Positions 1 to 5,792 of a DNA stretch of 6,267 nt are shown here, piece after piece (positions within the stretch are counted from its first letter, which is position 1; each line of letters opens with the position of its first letter). Source of the DNA: Natronohydrobacter sp. (GTDB lineage: Bacteria > Pseudomonadota > Alphaproteobacteria > Rhodobacterales > Rhodobacteraceae); contig SKGU01000269.1 of assembly GCA_007117255.1 (NCBI GenBank), positions 1 through 6,267 of the forward strand. Direction: 5' to 3'. A program made the position numbers and the translations under genes. Below the pieces are notes generated by a model. That model made no database searches, was not told the origin of the DNA, and saw only the letters and a list, made by a program, of their open reading frames with translations.

Positions 1-664
1 CCAGCACTTTCGCCCCCGCGCCAATCAGGACACCATTACCGATCTTGGGGTGGCGGTCGCCATCTTCCTTGCCCGTCCCGCCCAAGGTCACGGAATGCAG
101 CATCGACACATTGTCGCCCACCACGGCAGTTTCACCGATCACGATGGAATGCGCATGATCGATCATGATCCCCTTGCCAATGGTCGCGCCGGGGTGAATA
201 TCCACACCAAAGCATTCCGACACGCGCATCTGGATCATCGAGGCAAAATCAGACCGGTTCTGATTGCACAGCCAATGCGCGATCCGATACGCCTGCACGG
301 CCTGGAACCCCTTGAAATACAAAAGCGGCTTCAGGAAACGGTTGCACGCGGGATCACGCTCATATGTGGCCACAATATCAGCCCGTGCGGCTTCGCCCAG
401 CGAGGGATCATCAGCATGCGCCGCATCCATGATTTCACGCAATATCTGTTCGGACAATTCCGCGGAGGCCAGCTTTTGTGACAGCCGGAAGGCCAACGCC
501 TGTTCCAGTGTCCGGTGATGCAATATGGAGGAATGAAACATCCCCCCCAGCAGCGGTTCCTGCGTGACCGAGGACAGCGCTTCGGTGCGGATGGTTTCCC
601 AGACCGGATCGAGTCGTGCGATTCCGGGTTTCACATTGGGATGGTGTTCTGAGCGGGCGGGCAT
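1..664 (-). CDS. cysE: Serine O-acetyltransferase CysE (C-terminus beyond window)
   Basis: Cytoplasmic enzyme that transfers the acetyl group of acetyl-CoA to L-serine, giving O-acetylserine, the carbon skeleton for cysteine. The visible 221 residues start at an ATG (complement of 662-664) with a strong ribosome site, AGGAAGGA at 670-677, five bases upstream. The N-terminal helical domain covers roughly residues 1-140 (includes PVWETIRTEA at 20-29), followed by the left-handed beta-helix. Residues matching the E. coli catalytic set D143/H158/H193 are D155 (in VDIHPGA), H170 (in MIDHAHSIVIGE) and H205 (in GDRHPKIGNG); the spacings of 15 and 35 residues are identical. Family members are near 270 residues, so about 50 are missing at the left edge, including the tail that in the family binds CysK and carries feedback control. 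It is the last visible gene of the minus-strand block, 104 nt after the olsB-like gene, and may have its own promoter. Identification is secure. Confidence 0.96.
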   Translation of the reverse strand, partial: MPARSEHHPNVKPGIARLDPVWETIRTEALSSVTQEPLLGGMFHSSILHHRTLEQALAFRLSQKLASAELSEQILREIMDAAHADDPSLGEAARADIVATYERDPACNRFLKPLLYFKGFQAVQAYRIAHWLCNQNRSDFASMIQMRVSECFGVDIHPGATIGKGIMIDHAHSIVIGETAVVGDNVSMLHSVTLGGTGKEDGDRHPKIGNGVLIGAGAKVL

Positions 665-669
665 TGCTG

Positions 670-732
670 TCCTTCCTGAAAGCAGTATTCTGCGTCATTT
701 ATTCAAGATAGCACATAAGGACTGCGGCGCAA
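670..732 (-). promoter_or_regulatory. Candidate cysE promoter and ribosome binding site
   Basis: On the minus strand the gap between the olsB-like gene and cysE holds TTGCGC (727-732) as a possible -35, a 16-nt spacer, and TATCTT (705-710) preceded by TGC (711-713), which resembles an extended -10. The AGGAAGGA ribosome site at 670-677 follows, five bases before the cysE ATG. No terminator hairpin with a T-run is visible after the olsB-like gene, so read-through from bamE-olsB is also possible. The ribosome site is clear; the promoter is an inference from weak matches. Confidence 0.35.
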
Positions 733-768
733 AAGACAACGCCTGATCCGGGCAATTGTCGCGCAATG

Positions 769-1557
769 TCAGCCGCGTGCCAGAAGGTGCAAGGCCCGCA
801 GACGCTTGGGTGGAATGGCGGCCGTTTCAACGGCTGCGAACACATGGAGCGTATCCAGATCCCTGTCGATGACTGCGTGATCCGAGACCCAGCCCCCCAG
901 TCCCAGATAAAGCCGCAACAGCGCGGGAACCTGCTTCAGCCCGGCAGTCGCATCTGTTGGCGTGCCGTTGGGCAGAGGCAGTATATGCTCCGCCCCCTGC
1001 CCCGGACGCAGTGTTTCGGGACCAATATGATTCGCAGCAAGATAGGCTAGGGCCTCGCTGTGGCGCTCTGGATCAGCCCCCCGGAATGAGGCGCATCCCA
1101 CAAGCATATCCGCCTGCGTTTGCAGCGACAGCCGGGTCAGACCGGCCAGAACAGCGCGCAGAATGTCAGGATCATGAACATGGGCGGCGTCAATGCAGAT
1201 ACGCCCGATTTCCATGCAGCGCTGCCCGCTGCGCCCGATCACGCCCAAATCATAGAATTGGGCACTATAGCTGTCTGACAGTTGGACCGGGCCTGCCAGC
1301 AAGCGCAACCGCGCTGCCGCCAGAACATCCTTTTGTGCAGATTTGCGTACCAGAAGATGCAGACAATGGGGGTCAAAGCGATCCATGTCGCTGACACCTT
1401 TCGCGCCGCGGAAACGCACAGCACGCAGTCGTTGCACCGCAGCAAGGTCTTCCTCGTCACGGGCAAGACCAACGGCCAGCCCCCCGATGGCAATACCCCA
1501 GGATGACGGATCGAGCGTCAGGCGTGTGCCGGATTCAGCATCTTCGTCATGTGACAT
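769..1557 (-). CDS. olsB: OlsB-like GNAT N-acyltransferase (ornithine or related aminolipid synthesis)
   Basis: Predicted GNAT-fold acyltransferase of the OlsB family. These enzymes join a 3-hydroxy fatty acid from acyl-ACP to the alpha-amino group of ornithine, making lyso-ornithine lipid; relatives use glutamine. From the chosen start it is 262 residues. Family landmarks visible are AVQRLRAVRF (about 40-49), DRFDPHCLHLLV (59-70), YSAQFYDLGVI (97-107), CMEIGRICID (114-123, acyl-donor core), VGCASFRGADPERH (153-166) and YLGLGGWVSDHAVIDRD (217-233). The ATG at 1555-1557 is preferred because AGGGA (1563-1567) lies five bases upstream; in-frame starts at 1572 (ATG) and 1587 (GTG) have poorer sites. 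It lies 51 nt after bamE in the same direction. The O-acyltransferase partner OlsA, a PlsC homologue that completes the lipid, is not in the window. The family is sure; the amino acid substrate (ornithine or glutamine) cannot be read from the sequence. Confidence 0.85.
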   Translation of the reverse strand: MSHDEDAESGTRLTLDPSSWGIAIGGLAVGLARDEEDLAAVQRLRAVRFRGAKGVSDMDRFDPHCLHLLVRKSAQKDVLAAARLRLLAGPVQLSDSYSAQFYDLGVIGRSGQRCMEIGRICIDAAHVHDPDILRAVLAGLTRLSLQTQADMLVGCASFRGADPERHSEALAYLAANHIGPETLRPGQGAEHILPLPNGTPTDATAGLKQVPALLRLYLGLGGWVSDHAVIDRDLDTLHVFAAVETAAIPPKRLRALHLLARG

Positions 1558-1608
1558 ACCTGTCCCTGACATTTTGTGCCTGCGCACCGACGCTTGCCAA
1601 GGACGGTA

Positions 1609-2064
1609 TCAGCGACCGCCAAGCATCTGTGCGGGGTTGAACTGGCCAAAATTCGAGAACAACTGACGCAGGACGGACATGCCTTGTGGCCCGGTCGATG
1701 TAACCCTGCGCGACAATGGGACGACTTCACCATTCTCCAGTCCGAACCGTTCGATATTGGACACGCGGTCTGACCCATCGAAGGAAATCGTGACAACTTC
1801 GCGGTTCACTTCGACTGGCGCGCGCCAGCCCTCATGGATCCAGTCACTCTGCACATAGTACCATGCGGCCCCTTCCATCACACCCGTCAGGCCGGGGCGA
1901 CCAATCTTTTCGGCGACGCTATCACGCGTGTCGCGGCCGACTTCGATTTCCGCAAGCAGCATGTCATCAGGCGCATAGCCGTGGAACCGCTGAATCGGGC
2001 TGCAGGCAATCAGCCCGAAGACAAGTATGGCGGAAAAGACGATCCGGATCGCGCGGTGTGTCAT
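1609..2064 (-). CDS. bamE: Outer membrane protein assembly factor BamE (SmpA/OmlA family lipoprotein)
   Basis: Small lipoprotein of the BAM complex, which folds beta-barrel proteins into the outer membrane; BamE sits on the periplasmic face of that membrane and supports BamA-BamD. The 151-residue protein begins with a lipoprotein signal: MTHRAIR, a hydrophobic stretch (IVFSAILVFG), then the lipobox LIAC with C21 as the lipidated residue. The SmpA/OmlA domain follows, with DDMLLAEIEVGRDTRDSVAEKIGRP (about 33-57), a glycine-led turn, and the aromatic strand AWYYVQSDW (about 67-75). The C-terminal part is longer than E. coli BamE (113 residues), as I recall for alphaproteobacterial members. The ATG at 2062-2064 is the only start that keeps the signal peptide; its ribosome site is weak, with the nearest GGGA about 12 bases upstream. 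It heads the minus-strand block and is divergent from yceD. An Asp at +2 would signal inner-membrane retention in enterics, but here +2 is Ser, consistent with outer-membrane sorting. Confidence 0.93.
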   Translation of the reverse strand: MTHRAIRIVFSAILVFGLIACSPIQRFHGYAPDDMLLAEIEVGRDTRDSVAEKIGRPGLTGVMEGAAWYYVQSDWIHEGWRAPVEVNREVVTISFDGSDRVSNIERFGLENGEVVPLSRRVTSTGPQGMSVLRQLFSNFGQFNPAQMLGGR

Positions 2065-2259
2065 ATTGCTTGCGTGTCCCTAATTGCTTTCGTCTTTACT
2101 TTTGATCAAGCCTCGGCAATCACCGAAGTCGTGTCGCGGTCGCCGTGTTCCGCCCGCTCTTACGCACAGGGATACAGAAGGACGCCACGCTATTCAAGAA
2201 TGGAACGCGAAGCCCTATATGTTTATAACGCGAACGCAACTGCACAGGATATCCTTATC
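2065..2259. promoter_or_regulatory. Divergent intergenic region between bamE and yceD
   Basis: This 195-nt gap should carry the promoters for both the leftward bamE-olsB(-cysE) block and the rightward yceD-rpmF block. The codons of the yceD frame upstream of 2260 read open but show no resemblance to the DUF177 family, and the DNA near 2190-2260 is more AT-rich than its flanks, as expected for a promoter. I found no convincing -35/-10 pair on the minus strand for bamE. A short palindrome TTGATCAA (2102-2109) is present but does not match a full FnrL site. Confidence 0.55.
2201..2229 (+). promoter_or_regulatory. Candidate promoter for yceD
   Basis: TATAAC (2224-2229) is a good -10 match. It stands 17 nt downstream of TGGAAC (2201-2206), a poor -35 match (3 of 6). 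Transcription would begin near 2236, downstream of the ATG at 2200 and upstream of the GTG at 2260. This is an inference from two motifs. Confidence 0.3.
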
Positions 2260-2859
2260 GTGACATCGACACCCGGCGAGATCACATCTGTCTCTGTCAT
2301 GCCCCCGCTTCGGGTATCACAGCTTGGTGGACGCAAAACCCAGAAAATCGACCTGCAGCCTGATTCAGAGCAACGCCGTCAGATTGCGGAGTTGCTTCAG
2401 CTTGATGCGCTGCGGAAATTTCGGTTTCGGGCAGAACTGCGCCCTGTAGGCCGCACAGACTGGGAGTTGATCGGTCAGCTTGGCGCAACTGTGGTGCAGC
2501 CCTGCGCAATCACGCTTGTCCCTGTCATGACCCGAATCGATGAGCCTGTGACCAGACGCTTTGTGGCGCATATGCCCCAGCCGCAAGCGCCAGAAGCAGA
2601 GATGCCGGAAGATGACAGCCTTGAGCCGCTTGGCACAGAGATAGACATTTCTACAATAGCGCTGGAAGCGCTGGCGCTCGCGGTTCCTGCTTTCCCCCGC
2701 GCAGACGGCGCAGAACTGACAGAATCGGGCGTGATACGACAGGCGCCAGAAGGTGAAGCGCCATTGACGGAAACCCGGCCCAAGCCCTTTGCAGCACTGG
2801 CAGCCTTGCGGGATACACTGGCGAAAGACGCGCCGCGCGGGCGCGAGGGCGACGAATAG
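2260..2859 (+). CDS. yceD: YceD/DUF177 family protein (23S rRNA accumulation factor family)
   Basis: Member of the DUF177/YceD family, usually encoded directly before rpmF as here; in E. coli and plants the family is needed for normal 23S rRNA accumulation, by an unclear mechanism. From the chosen GTG it is 199 residues. Family features are PLRVSQLGGRK near the start (16-26), LQLDALRKFRF (46-56), the core LGATVVQPCAITLVPVMTRID (74-94), RRFVAHMPQP (99-108), an acidic stretch EAEMPEDDSLEP, EIDISTIALEALALAVPAFPR (127-147) and the C-terminal RPKPFAALAALRDTL (173-187). The start is uncertain. GTG 2260 has AGGA (2246-2249) about 10 bases upstream. ATG 2299 (186 residues) gives a length near the usual family size but has no ribosome site. 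ATG 2200 (219 residues) would precede the candidate transcription start. The longer open frame upstream overlaps bamE and is not supported. The charged tail after residue 187 is variable in the family. Confidence 0.88.
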   Translation: MTSTPGEITSVSVMPPLRVSQLGGRKTQKIDLQPDSEQRRQIAELLQLDALRKFRFRAELRPVGRTDWELIGQLGATVVQPCAITLVPVMTRIDEPVTRRFVAHMPQPQAPEAEMPEDDSLEPLGTEIDISTIALEALALAVPAFPRADGAELTESGVIRQAPEGEAPLTETRPKPFAALAALRDTLAKDAPRGREGDE

Positions 2860-2862
2860 GAC

Positions 2863-2890
2863 TTGCTGCGACAACAAATATCACTATTTT
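2863..2890 (+). promoter_or_regulatory. Candidate promoter just after yceD
   Basis: TTGCTG (2863-2868) and TATTTT (2885-2890) are 16 nt apart, beginning four bases after the yceD stop. The region is noticeably AT-richer than the flanking genes. It could drive rpmF-plsX-fabH independently of yceD. Each hexamer matches only 4 of 6 consensus positions. Confidence 0.3.
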
Positions 2891-2912
2891 ACGATGCTCG
2901 TGATTTGAGGGC

Positions 2913-2941
2913 TTGGAAGCGGCGCACAATCCGTGTATCCC
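2913..2941 (+). promoter_or_regulatory. Second candidate promoter in the rpmF leader
   Basis: TTGGAA (2913-2918) and TATCCC (2936-2941) are separated by exactly 17 nt. Transcription from here would leave a leader of about 83 nt before the rpmF ATG. The -10 match is weak. A separate rpmF promoter is plausible for a highly expressed ribosomal protein gene, but the choice between this pair and the one at 2863-2890 cannot be settled by eye. Apart from these two pairs, I see nothing else in the 171-nt gap 2860-3030. Confidence 0.28.
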
Positions 2942-3030
2942 GCGCCGAAATCGCATCTTCTTTCTTACGCTTCCGCGACCGCCCGTATCAGGGCAGATGG
3001 ACCGGATGCCCTGACAACAGAGGTTATGAC

Positions 3031-3237
3031 ATGGCTGTTCAACAGAACCGCGTGACCCGCTCCCGCCGTAACATGCGCCGCGCGCATGATGCTCTGGTTG
3101 CGGCCAATCCGAATGAATGCACCAATTGCGGCGAGCTGAAGCGCCCGCATCATGTGTGCCCGTCCTGCGGCCACTACGCTGATCGCGAAGTCGTCGCGCA
3201 GACCGGCACTGTTGATCTGGAAGACGACGCAGCCTGA
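3031..3237 (+). CDS. rpmF: 50S ribosomal protein L32 (zinc-ribbon form)
   Basis: Structural protein of the large ribosomal subunit. The 68-residue product starts MAVQQNRVTRSRRNMRRAHD, a basic N-terminal tail typical of L32. A four-cysteine zinc ribbon follows: C30 and C33 (CTNC) and C43 and C46 (CPSC), flanked by GELKRPHHV and GHYADREV. All four cysteines are intact, so this is the zinc-binding type rather than the cysteine-less zinc-free paralogue. The ATG is preceded by GAGGT (3020-3024) with a six-base gap. An upstream extension of the frame to 2863 is open but has no L32 similarity. The gene lies between yceD and plsX, the standard order, and is probably co-transcribed with them. Identification is secure. 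Confidence 0.97.
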   Translation: MAVQQNRVTRSRRNMRRAHDALVAANPNECTNCGELKRPHHVCPSCGHYADREVVAQTGTVDLEDDAA

Positions 3238-3242
3238 GGTTT

Positions 3243-3266
3243 GGGAGACCCGCAGGCGGGTCGCCC
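3243..3266 (+). promoter_or_regulatory. Hairpin containing the plsX ribosome binding site
   Basis: GACCCGC (3247-3253) and GCGGGTC (3256-3262) are perfect inverted repeats around a 2-nt centre; in RNA this would be at least a 6-bp stem with a CAGG loop. After an A-G mismatch (3246/3263) the stem continues with GGG (3243-3245) pairing CCC (3264-3266). The best ribosome site for plsX, AGGCGG (3254-3259), seven bases before the ATG at 3267, lies in the loop and 3' arm. There is no T-run afterwards, so it is not a standard intrinsic terminator. It could damp plsX translation relative to rpmF, or act as an RNA processing or stability element; which of these applies is inference. Confidence 0.55.
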
Positions 3267-4412
3267 ATGGCAAGCGCACCTCATGGCATGACGCAAGAAT
3301 CATCCAACAGGATCATCATATCCATCGACGCCATGGGGGGCGATCAAGGTCCCTCTGCCGTGGTGGAAGGATGCGCATTATCCGCAGCCAAGAATGATGC
3401 CATCGGCTTCATTCTACATGGCGACGAAGCAATCCTGGCACCCTTGGTGAAACGCCATGCGGGCCTTGAGGCTATTTCGCGGATACATCACAGTCCCAAC
3501 GTCGTTCAGATGGACGACAAGCCCAGCCAGGTCATGCGCCGGGGACGTGGGACATCGATGTGGTCTGCACTGACCTCAGTGCGCGACAACGAGGCGCAGG
3601 CGGCCGTCTCTTGTGGCAACACAGGGGCGTTGATGGCTGTTGCGATGTTGCGACTTCGCAAGATGCACGGCGTCCACCGTCCCGCCATTGCATGTCTCTG
3701 GCCATCGCGCGGTGAAAGCGGATTCAACACAATGCTGGATGTTGGTGCCGATGTTCGCGCTGACGAAGAATCGTTGCTGCAATACGCCCTGATGGGTGCA
3801 GCCTATTATCGGAATGCTTTCGATGCCCCCCGCCCGCGTGTGGGGCTTTTGAATGTCGGCACCGAAGACCACAAGGGTCGCGCCGAAATCAAGGAAGCGG
3901 CGCGCCTGATTGCCGATGCCTCGGAAACCGGGCGTTATGACTTCGTGGGATTTGTCGAAGGCAATGACCTGCCATCAGCGCATGTGGATGTGATCGTCAC
4001 GGATGGATTTACCGGCAATGTGGCGCTGAAGACCGGTGAAGGCACCGCGCGTCTGATCAGTGACACGTTGCGTGATGAATTGACCGCATCCCTGCTGTCG
4101 AAGCTGGGGGGACTGGCGGCCCATGGCCCGCTCAAGCGTTTGCAAAAGCGCATGGACCCACGGCGTATGAACGGGGGCGTGTTTCTGGGCTTGAACGGAA
4201 CAGTGGTCAAATCGCATGGCTCCGCCGATGCAACTGGGGTTTCGGCTGCAATCAAACTTGCCTTCAGGCTTGCCAAATCCGGCTTTCAGGACCGGATGGC
4301 GGAACGTCTGGCGTCCGTGGCTGATGCCTTGCAGGAACAGGTTCTCAGCCATGACGAGCCGGCAGACAATACGACAGACAACGCGGGTGAACCGCAAGGT
4401 GGACAGACATGA
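3267..4412 (+). CDS. plsX: Phosphate acyltransferase PlsX
   Basis: Soluble or peripheral membrane enzyme that converts acyl-ACP and phosphate to acyl-phosphate, the acyl donor for PlsY in the first step of phosphatidic acid synthesis. From the 3267 ATG it is 381 residues, slightly longer than the usual 330-350. Signature segments are ISIDAMGGDQGP (18-29), SCGNTGALMA (115-124), LLNVGTEDHKG (194-204), FVEGNDLP (229-236), VIVTDGFTGNVALKT (242-256) and GGVFLGLNGTVVKSHGSAD (303-321). The last 20 or so residues (about 361-381) are polar and low-complexity, beyond the conserved fold. ATG 3267 is preferred because AGGCGG lies seven bases upstream; ATG 3288 (374 residues) is an alternative with no visible ribosome site. 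Its stop overlaps the fabH start by four bases (ATGA), so the two are almost certainly translationally coupled. Confidence 0.96.
   Translation: MASAPHGMTQESSNRIIISIDAMGGDQGPSAVVEGCALSAAKNDAIGFILHGDEAILAPLVKRHAGLEAISRIHHSPNVVQMDDKPSQVMRRGRGTSMWSALTSVRDNEAQAAVSCGNTGALMAVAMLRLRKMHGVHRPAIACLWPSRGESGFNTMLDVGADVRADEESLLQYALMGAAYYRNAFDAPRPRVGLLNVGTEDHKGRAEIKEAARLIADASETGRYDFVGFVEGNDLPSAHVDVIVTDGFTGNVALKTGEGTARLISDTLRDELTASLLSKLGGLAAHGPLKRLQKRMDPRRMNGGVFLGLNGTVVKSHGSADATGVSAAIKLAFRLAKSGFQDRMAERLASVADALQEQVLSHDEPADNTTDNAGEPQGGQT
4396..4402 (+). promoter_or_regulatory. fabH ribosome binding site inside plsX
   Basis: AAGGTGG lies within the last codons of plsX, six bases before the fabH ATG at 4409. 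Together with the ATGA overlap (4409-4412) it fixes the fabH start and supports coupled translation. Confidence 0.8.
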
Positions 4413-5386
4413 AGGTAATACGGCCTGTCATTCGAGGTACTGGCCACTATCTGCCAGCGCGGGTGGTCGAGAATGCCGAATTTGCCGCAACGCTGGATAC
4501 CAGTGACGATTGGATCGTGTCACGCTCTGGCATAGAACGGCGCCATTTCGCTGCAGAGGGCGAGTACACCTCTGATCTGGCAACCTATGCGGCACAGGCT
4601 GCGCTGGAAAATGCCGGTCTGGACGCGCAGGACATCGATGCCGTGATCGTTGCCACCTCGACCCCGGATTATACATTTCCCGCAGTGGCCACGCAGGTTC
4701 AGGCCCGGCTAGGTATCACAAGCGGCTTTGCCTTTGATATTCAGGCCGTCTGCGCAGGGTTTGTGTTTGCGCTGGCCAATGCCAGCGGGCTGATTCTGGC
4801 AGGTCAGGCCAAGCGCGTTCTGGTGATCGGAGCCGAAACCTTCTCGCGGATCATGGATCCGACGGACCGCACGACCGTGGTATTGTTTGGTGATGGCGCT
4901 GGCGCAGTTGTTCTGGAAGCTCAGGAAGGTACCGGCGCGAACACGGATCGCGGGGTTCTGGGCTGTGATCTGAATTCTGACGGGCGCTACCGCGACTTGC
5001 TCTATGTTGACGGGGGCGTGTCACGCTCAGGCACTGTTGGTCAATTGCGCATGCAAGGGCGCGAAGTGTTCCGGCATGCAGTCGAGAAACTCGCCGCAAC
5101 GGCTACGACGGTGCTGGAGAAGGCCGAACTGAGCGCAAGCGATGTGGACTGGATCGTTCCGCATCAGGCCAATTTGCGCATCATCCGTGGCACGGCACAG
5201 AAACTTGGCCTGCCGATGGAACGTGTGATTGTGACAGTGCAGGACCACGGCAACACCTCTGCGGCGTCAATCCCGCTGGCGCTATCTGTCGCCAATGCCG
5301 AGGGACGTTTCAAACCGGGTGATCTGATTTTGACAGAAGCCATCGGCGGGGGGCTCAGTTGGGGTGCGGTTGTGTTGCGCTGGTAG
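4409..5386 (+). CDS. fabH: Beta-ketoacyl-ACP synthase III FabH
   Basis: Condensing enzyme that starts type II fatty acid synthesis by joining acetyl-CoA (or another short acyl-CoA) to malonyl-ACP. The 325-residue length fits the family (E. coli 317). The thiolase-fold triad is complete: C115 in AVCAGF, H252 in VPHQANLRI and N282 in DHGNTSAAS. Other landmarks are RGTGHYLPARVV (9-20), DDWIVSRSGIERR (33-45, CoA-binding region), ATSTPDYTFPA (82-92), LFGDGAGAVVLE (159-170) and the C-terminal EAIGGGLSWGAVVLRW. It acts in the cytoplasm next to PlsX in the pathway: FabH feeds new chains in and PlsX draws finished acyl-ACP off. The start is fixed by the overlap with plsX and the AAGGTGG site. The 92 nt after its stop show no hairpin with a T-run, so some transcription may continue into ihfA. 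Confidence 0.97.
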   Translation: MKVIRPVIRGTGHYLPARVVENAEFAATLDTSDDWIVSRSGIERRHFAAEGEYTSDLATYAAQAALENAGLDAQDIDAVIVATSTPDYTFPAVATQVQARLGITSGFAFDIQAVCAGFVFALANASGLILAGQAKRVLVIGAETFSRIMDPTDRTTVVLFGDGAGAVVLEAQEGTGANTDRGVLGCDLNSDGRYRDLLYVDGGVSRSGTVGQLRMQGREVFRHAVEKLAATATTVLEKAELSASDVDWIVPHQANLRIIRGTAQKLGLPMERVIVTVQDHGNTSAASIPLALSVANAEGRFKPGDLILTEAIGGGLSWGAVVLRW

Positions 5387-5427
5387 CGCTCACACTGCCT
5401 TTCAGGCCATACGGCAACCCCCTGATA

Positions 5428-5456
5428 TTGACTCGAAATTCGCTTTACCCCATGCT
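5428..5456 (+). promoter_or_regulatory. Candidate ihfA promoter
   Basis: TTGACT (5428-5433) matches the -35 consensus at 5 of 6 positions. CATGCT (5451-5456), exactly 17 nt later, is a weak -10 (3 of 6). Transcription would start near 5463, giving a leader of about 16 nt that still contains the GAGGGG ribosome site. A small palindrome CGAAATTCG (5434-5442) lies in the spacer and could be an operator or chance. Confidence 0.5.
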
Positions 5457-5476
5457 GTGTGAAAACGAGGGGTAAA
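5444..5476 (+). promoter_or_regulatory. Inverted repeat overlapping the ihfA -10 and ribosome binding site
   Basis: TTTACCCC (5444-5451) and GGGGTAAA (5469-5476) are perfect 8-base inverted repeats around 17 nt. The right arm covers most of the ihfA ribosome site GAGGGG (5467-5472; ATG at 5479). The left arm lies in the spacer, with its last base at the start of the predicted -10. In an RNA that reads through from fabH, the arms could pair and hide the site. An RNA starting near 5463 would lack the left arm and be free. It could instead be a protein-binding dyad in DNA. Confidence 0.45.
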
Positions 5477-5478
5477 AA

Positions 5479-5781
5479 ATGTCCAGCAAGACCTTGACGC
5501 GTATGGATCTGACCGAAGCCGTGTTTCGCGAAGTCGGGTTGTCAAGAAACGAGTCGGCCAGTTTAGTTGACGCAGTGTTGCAGCATGTGTCCGATGCACT
5601 GGCGCGCGGCGAACAGGTCAAGATTTCCTCGTTCGGGACGTTTTCTGTGCGCGACAAGAATGCGCGTGTCGGCCGCAATCCGAAGACTGGCGAGGAAGTG
5701 CCGATTTCGCCGCGCCGTGTGCTGACATTCCGTCCGTCACATCTGATGAAAGAGCGTGTGGCTGAAGGCAACCGCAGATAG
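5479..5781 (+). CDS. ihfA: Integration host factor subunit alpha
   Basis: Nucleoid protein that pairs with IhfB to bind and sharply bend DNA, with roles in chromosome organisation, recombination and transcription. The 100-residue length matches the family (E. coli 99). The N-terminal helices (LTRMDLTEAVFREVGLSRNESASLVDAVLQHVSDALARGE) form the dimer body, followed by the strand VKISSFGTFSVRDKNARVGRNP. The arm carries GRNPKTGEEVPISPRR (65-80); P68 fits the intercalating proline (P65 in E. coli IhfA). RVLTFRPS (80-87) and the C-terminal helix close the fold. GRNPKTGE is shared with HU, but the length, the PISPRRVLTFRPS segment and the position after fabH favour IhfA. The start is set by GAGGGG (5467-5472), six bases before the ATG. 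It has its own likely promoter and is followed 11 nt later by the MerR gene. Confidence 0.95.
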   Translation: MSSKTLTRMDLTEAVFREVGLSRNESASLVDAVLQHVSDALARGEQVKISSFGTFSVRDKNARVGRNPKTGEEVPISPRRVLTFRPSHLMKERVAEGNRR

Positions 5782-5792
5782 GATTTCTCGCG

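Noticed and set aside
154..167. 14-bp perfect palindrome CATGATCGATCATG
   Set aside because: It lies inside cysE and encodes the conserved catalytic segment around H170 (MIDHAH), so codon constraint explains it better than an operator.
2102..2109. TTGATCAA palindrome in the bamE/yceD gap, as a possible FNR/FnrL site
   Set aside because: An FnrL site needs TTGAT-N4-ATCAA; this 8-mer lacks the four-base centre, and no second half-site is nearby.
1834..2199. Long open extension upstream of yceD on the plus strand
   Set aside because: It overlaps bamE antisense, has no resemblance to DUF177, and crosses the divergent promoter region.
2863..3030. N-terminal extension of the rpmF frame
   Set aside because: L32 begins at the conserved MAVQQNR with a good GAGGT site; the upstream codons cover the promoter-like leader and do not resemble L32.
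2651..3268. 205-codon minus-strand open frame opposite yceD and rpmF
   Set aside because: It lies antisense to two well-supported genes, is Arg/Pro-rich as expected for a high-GC shadow frame, and has no recognisable domain.
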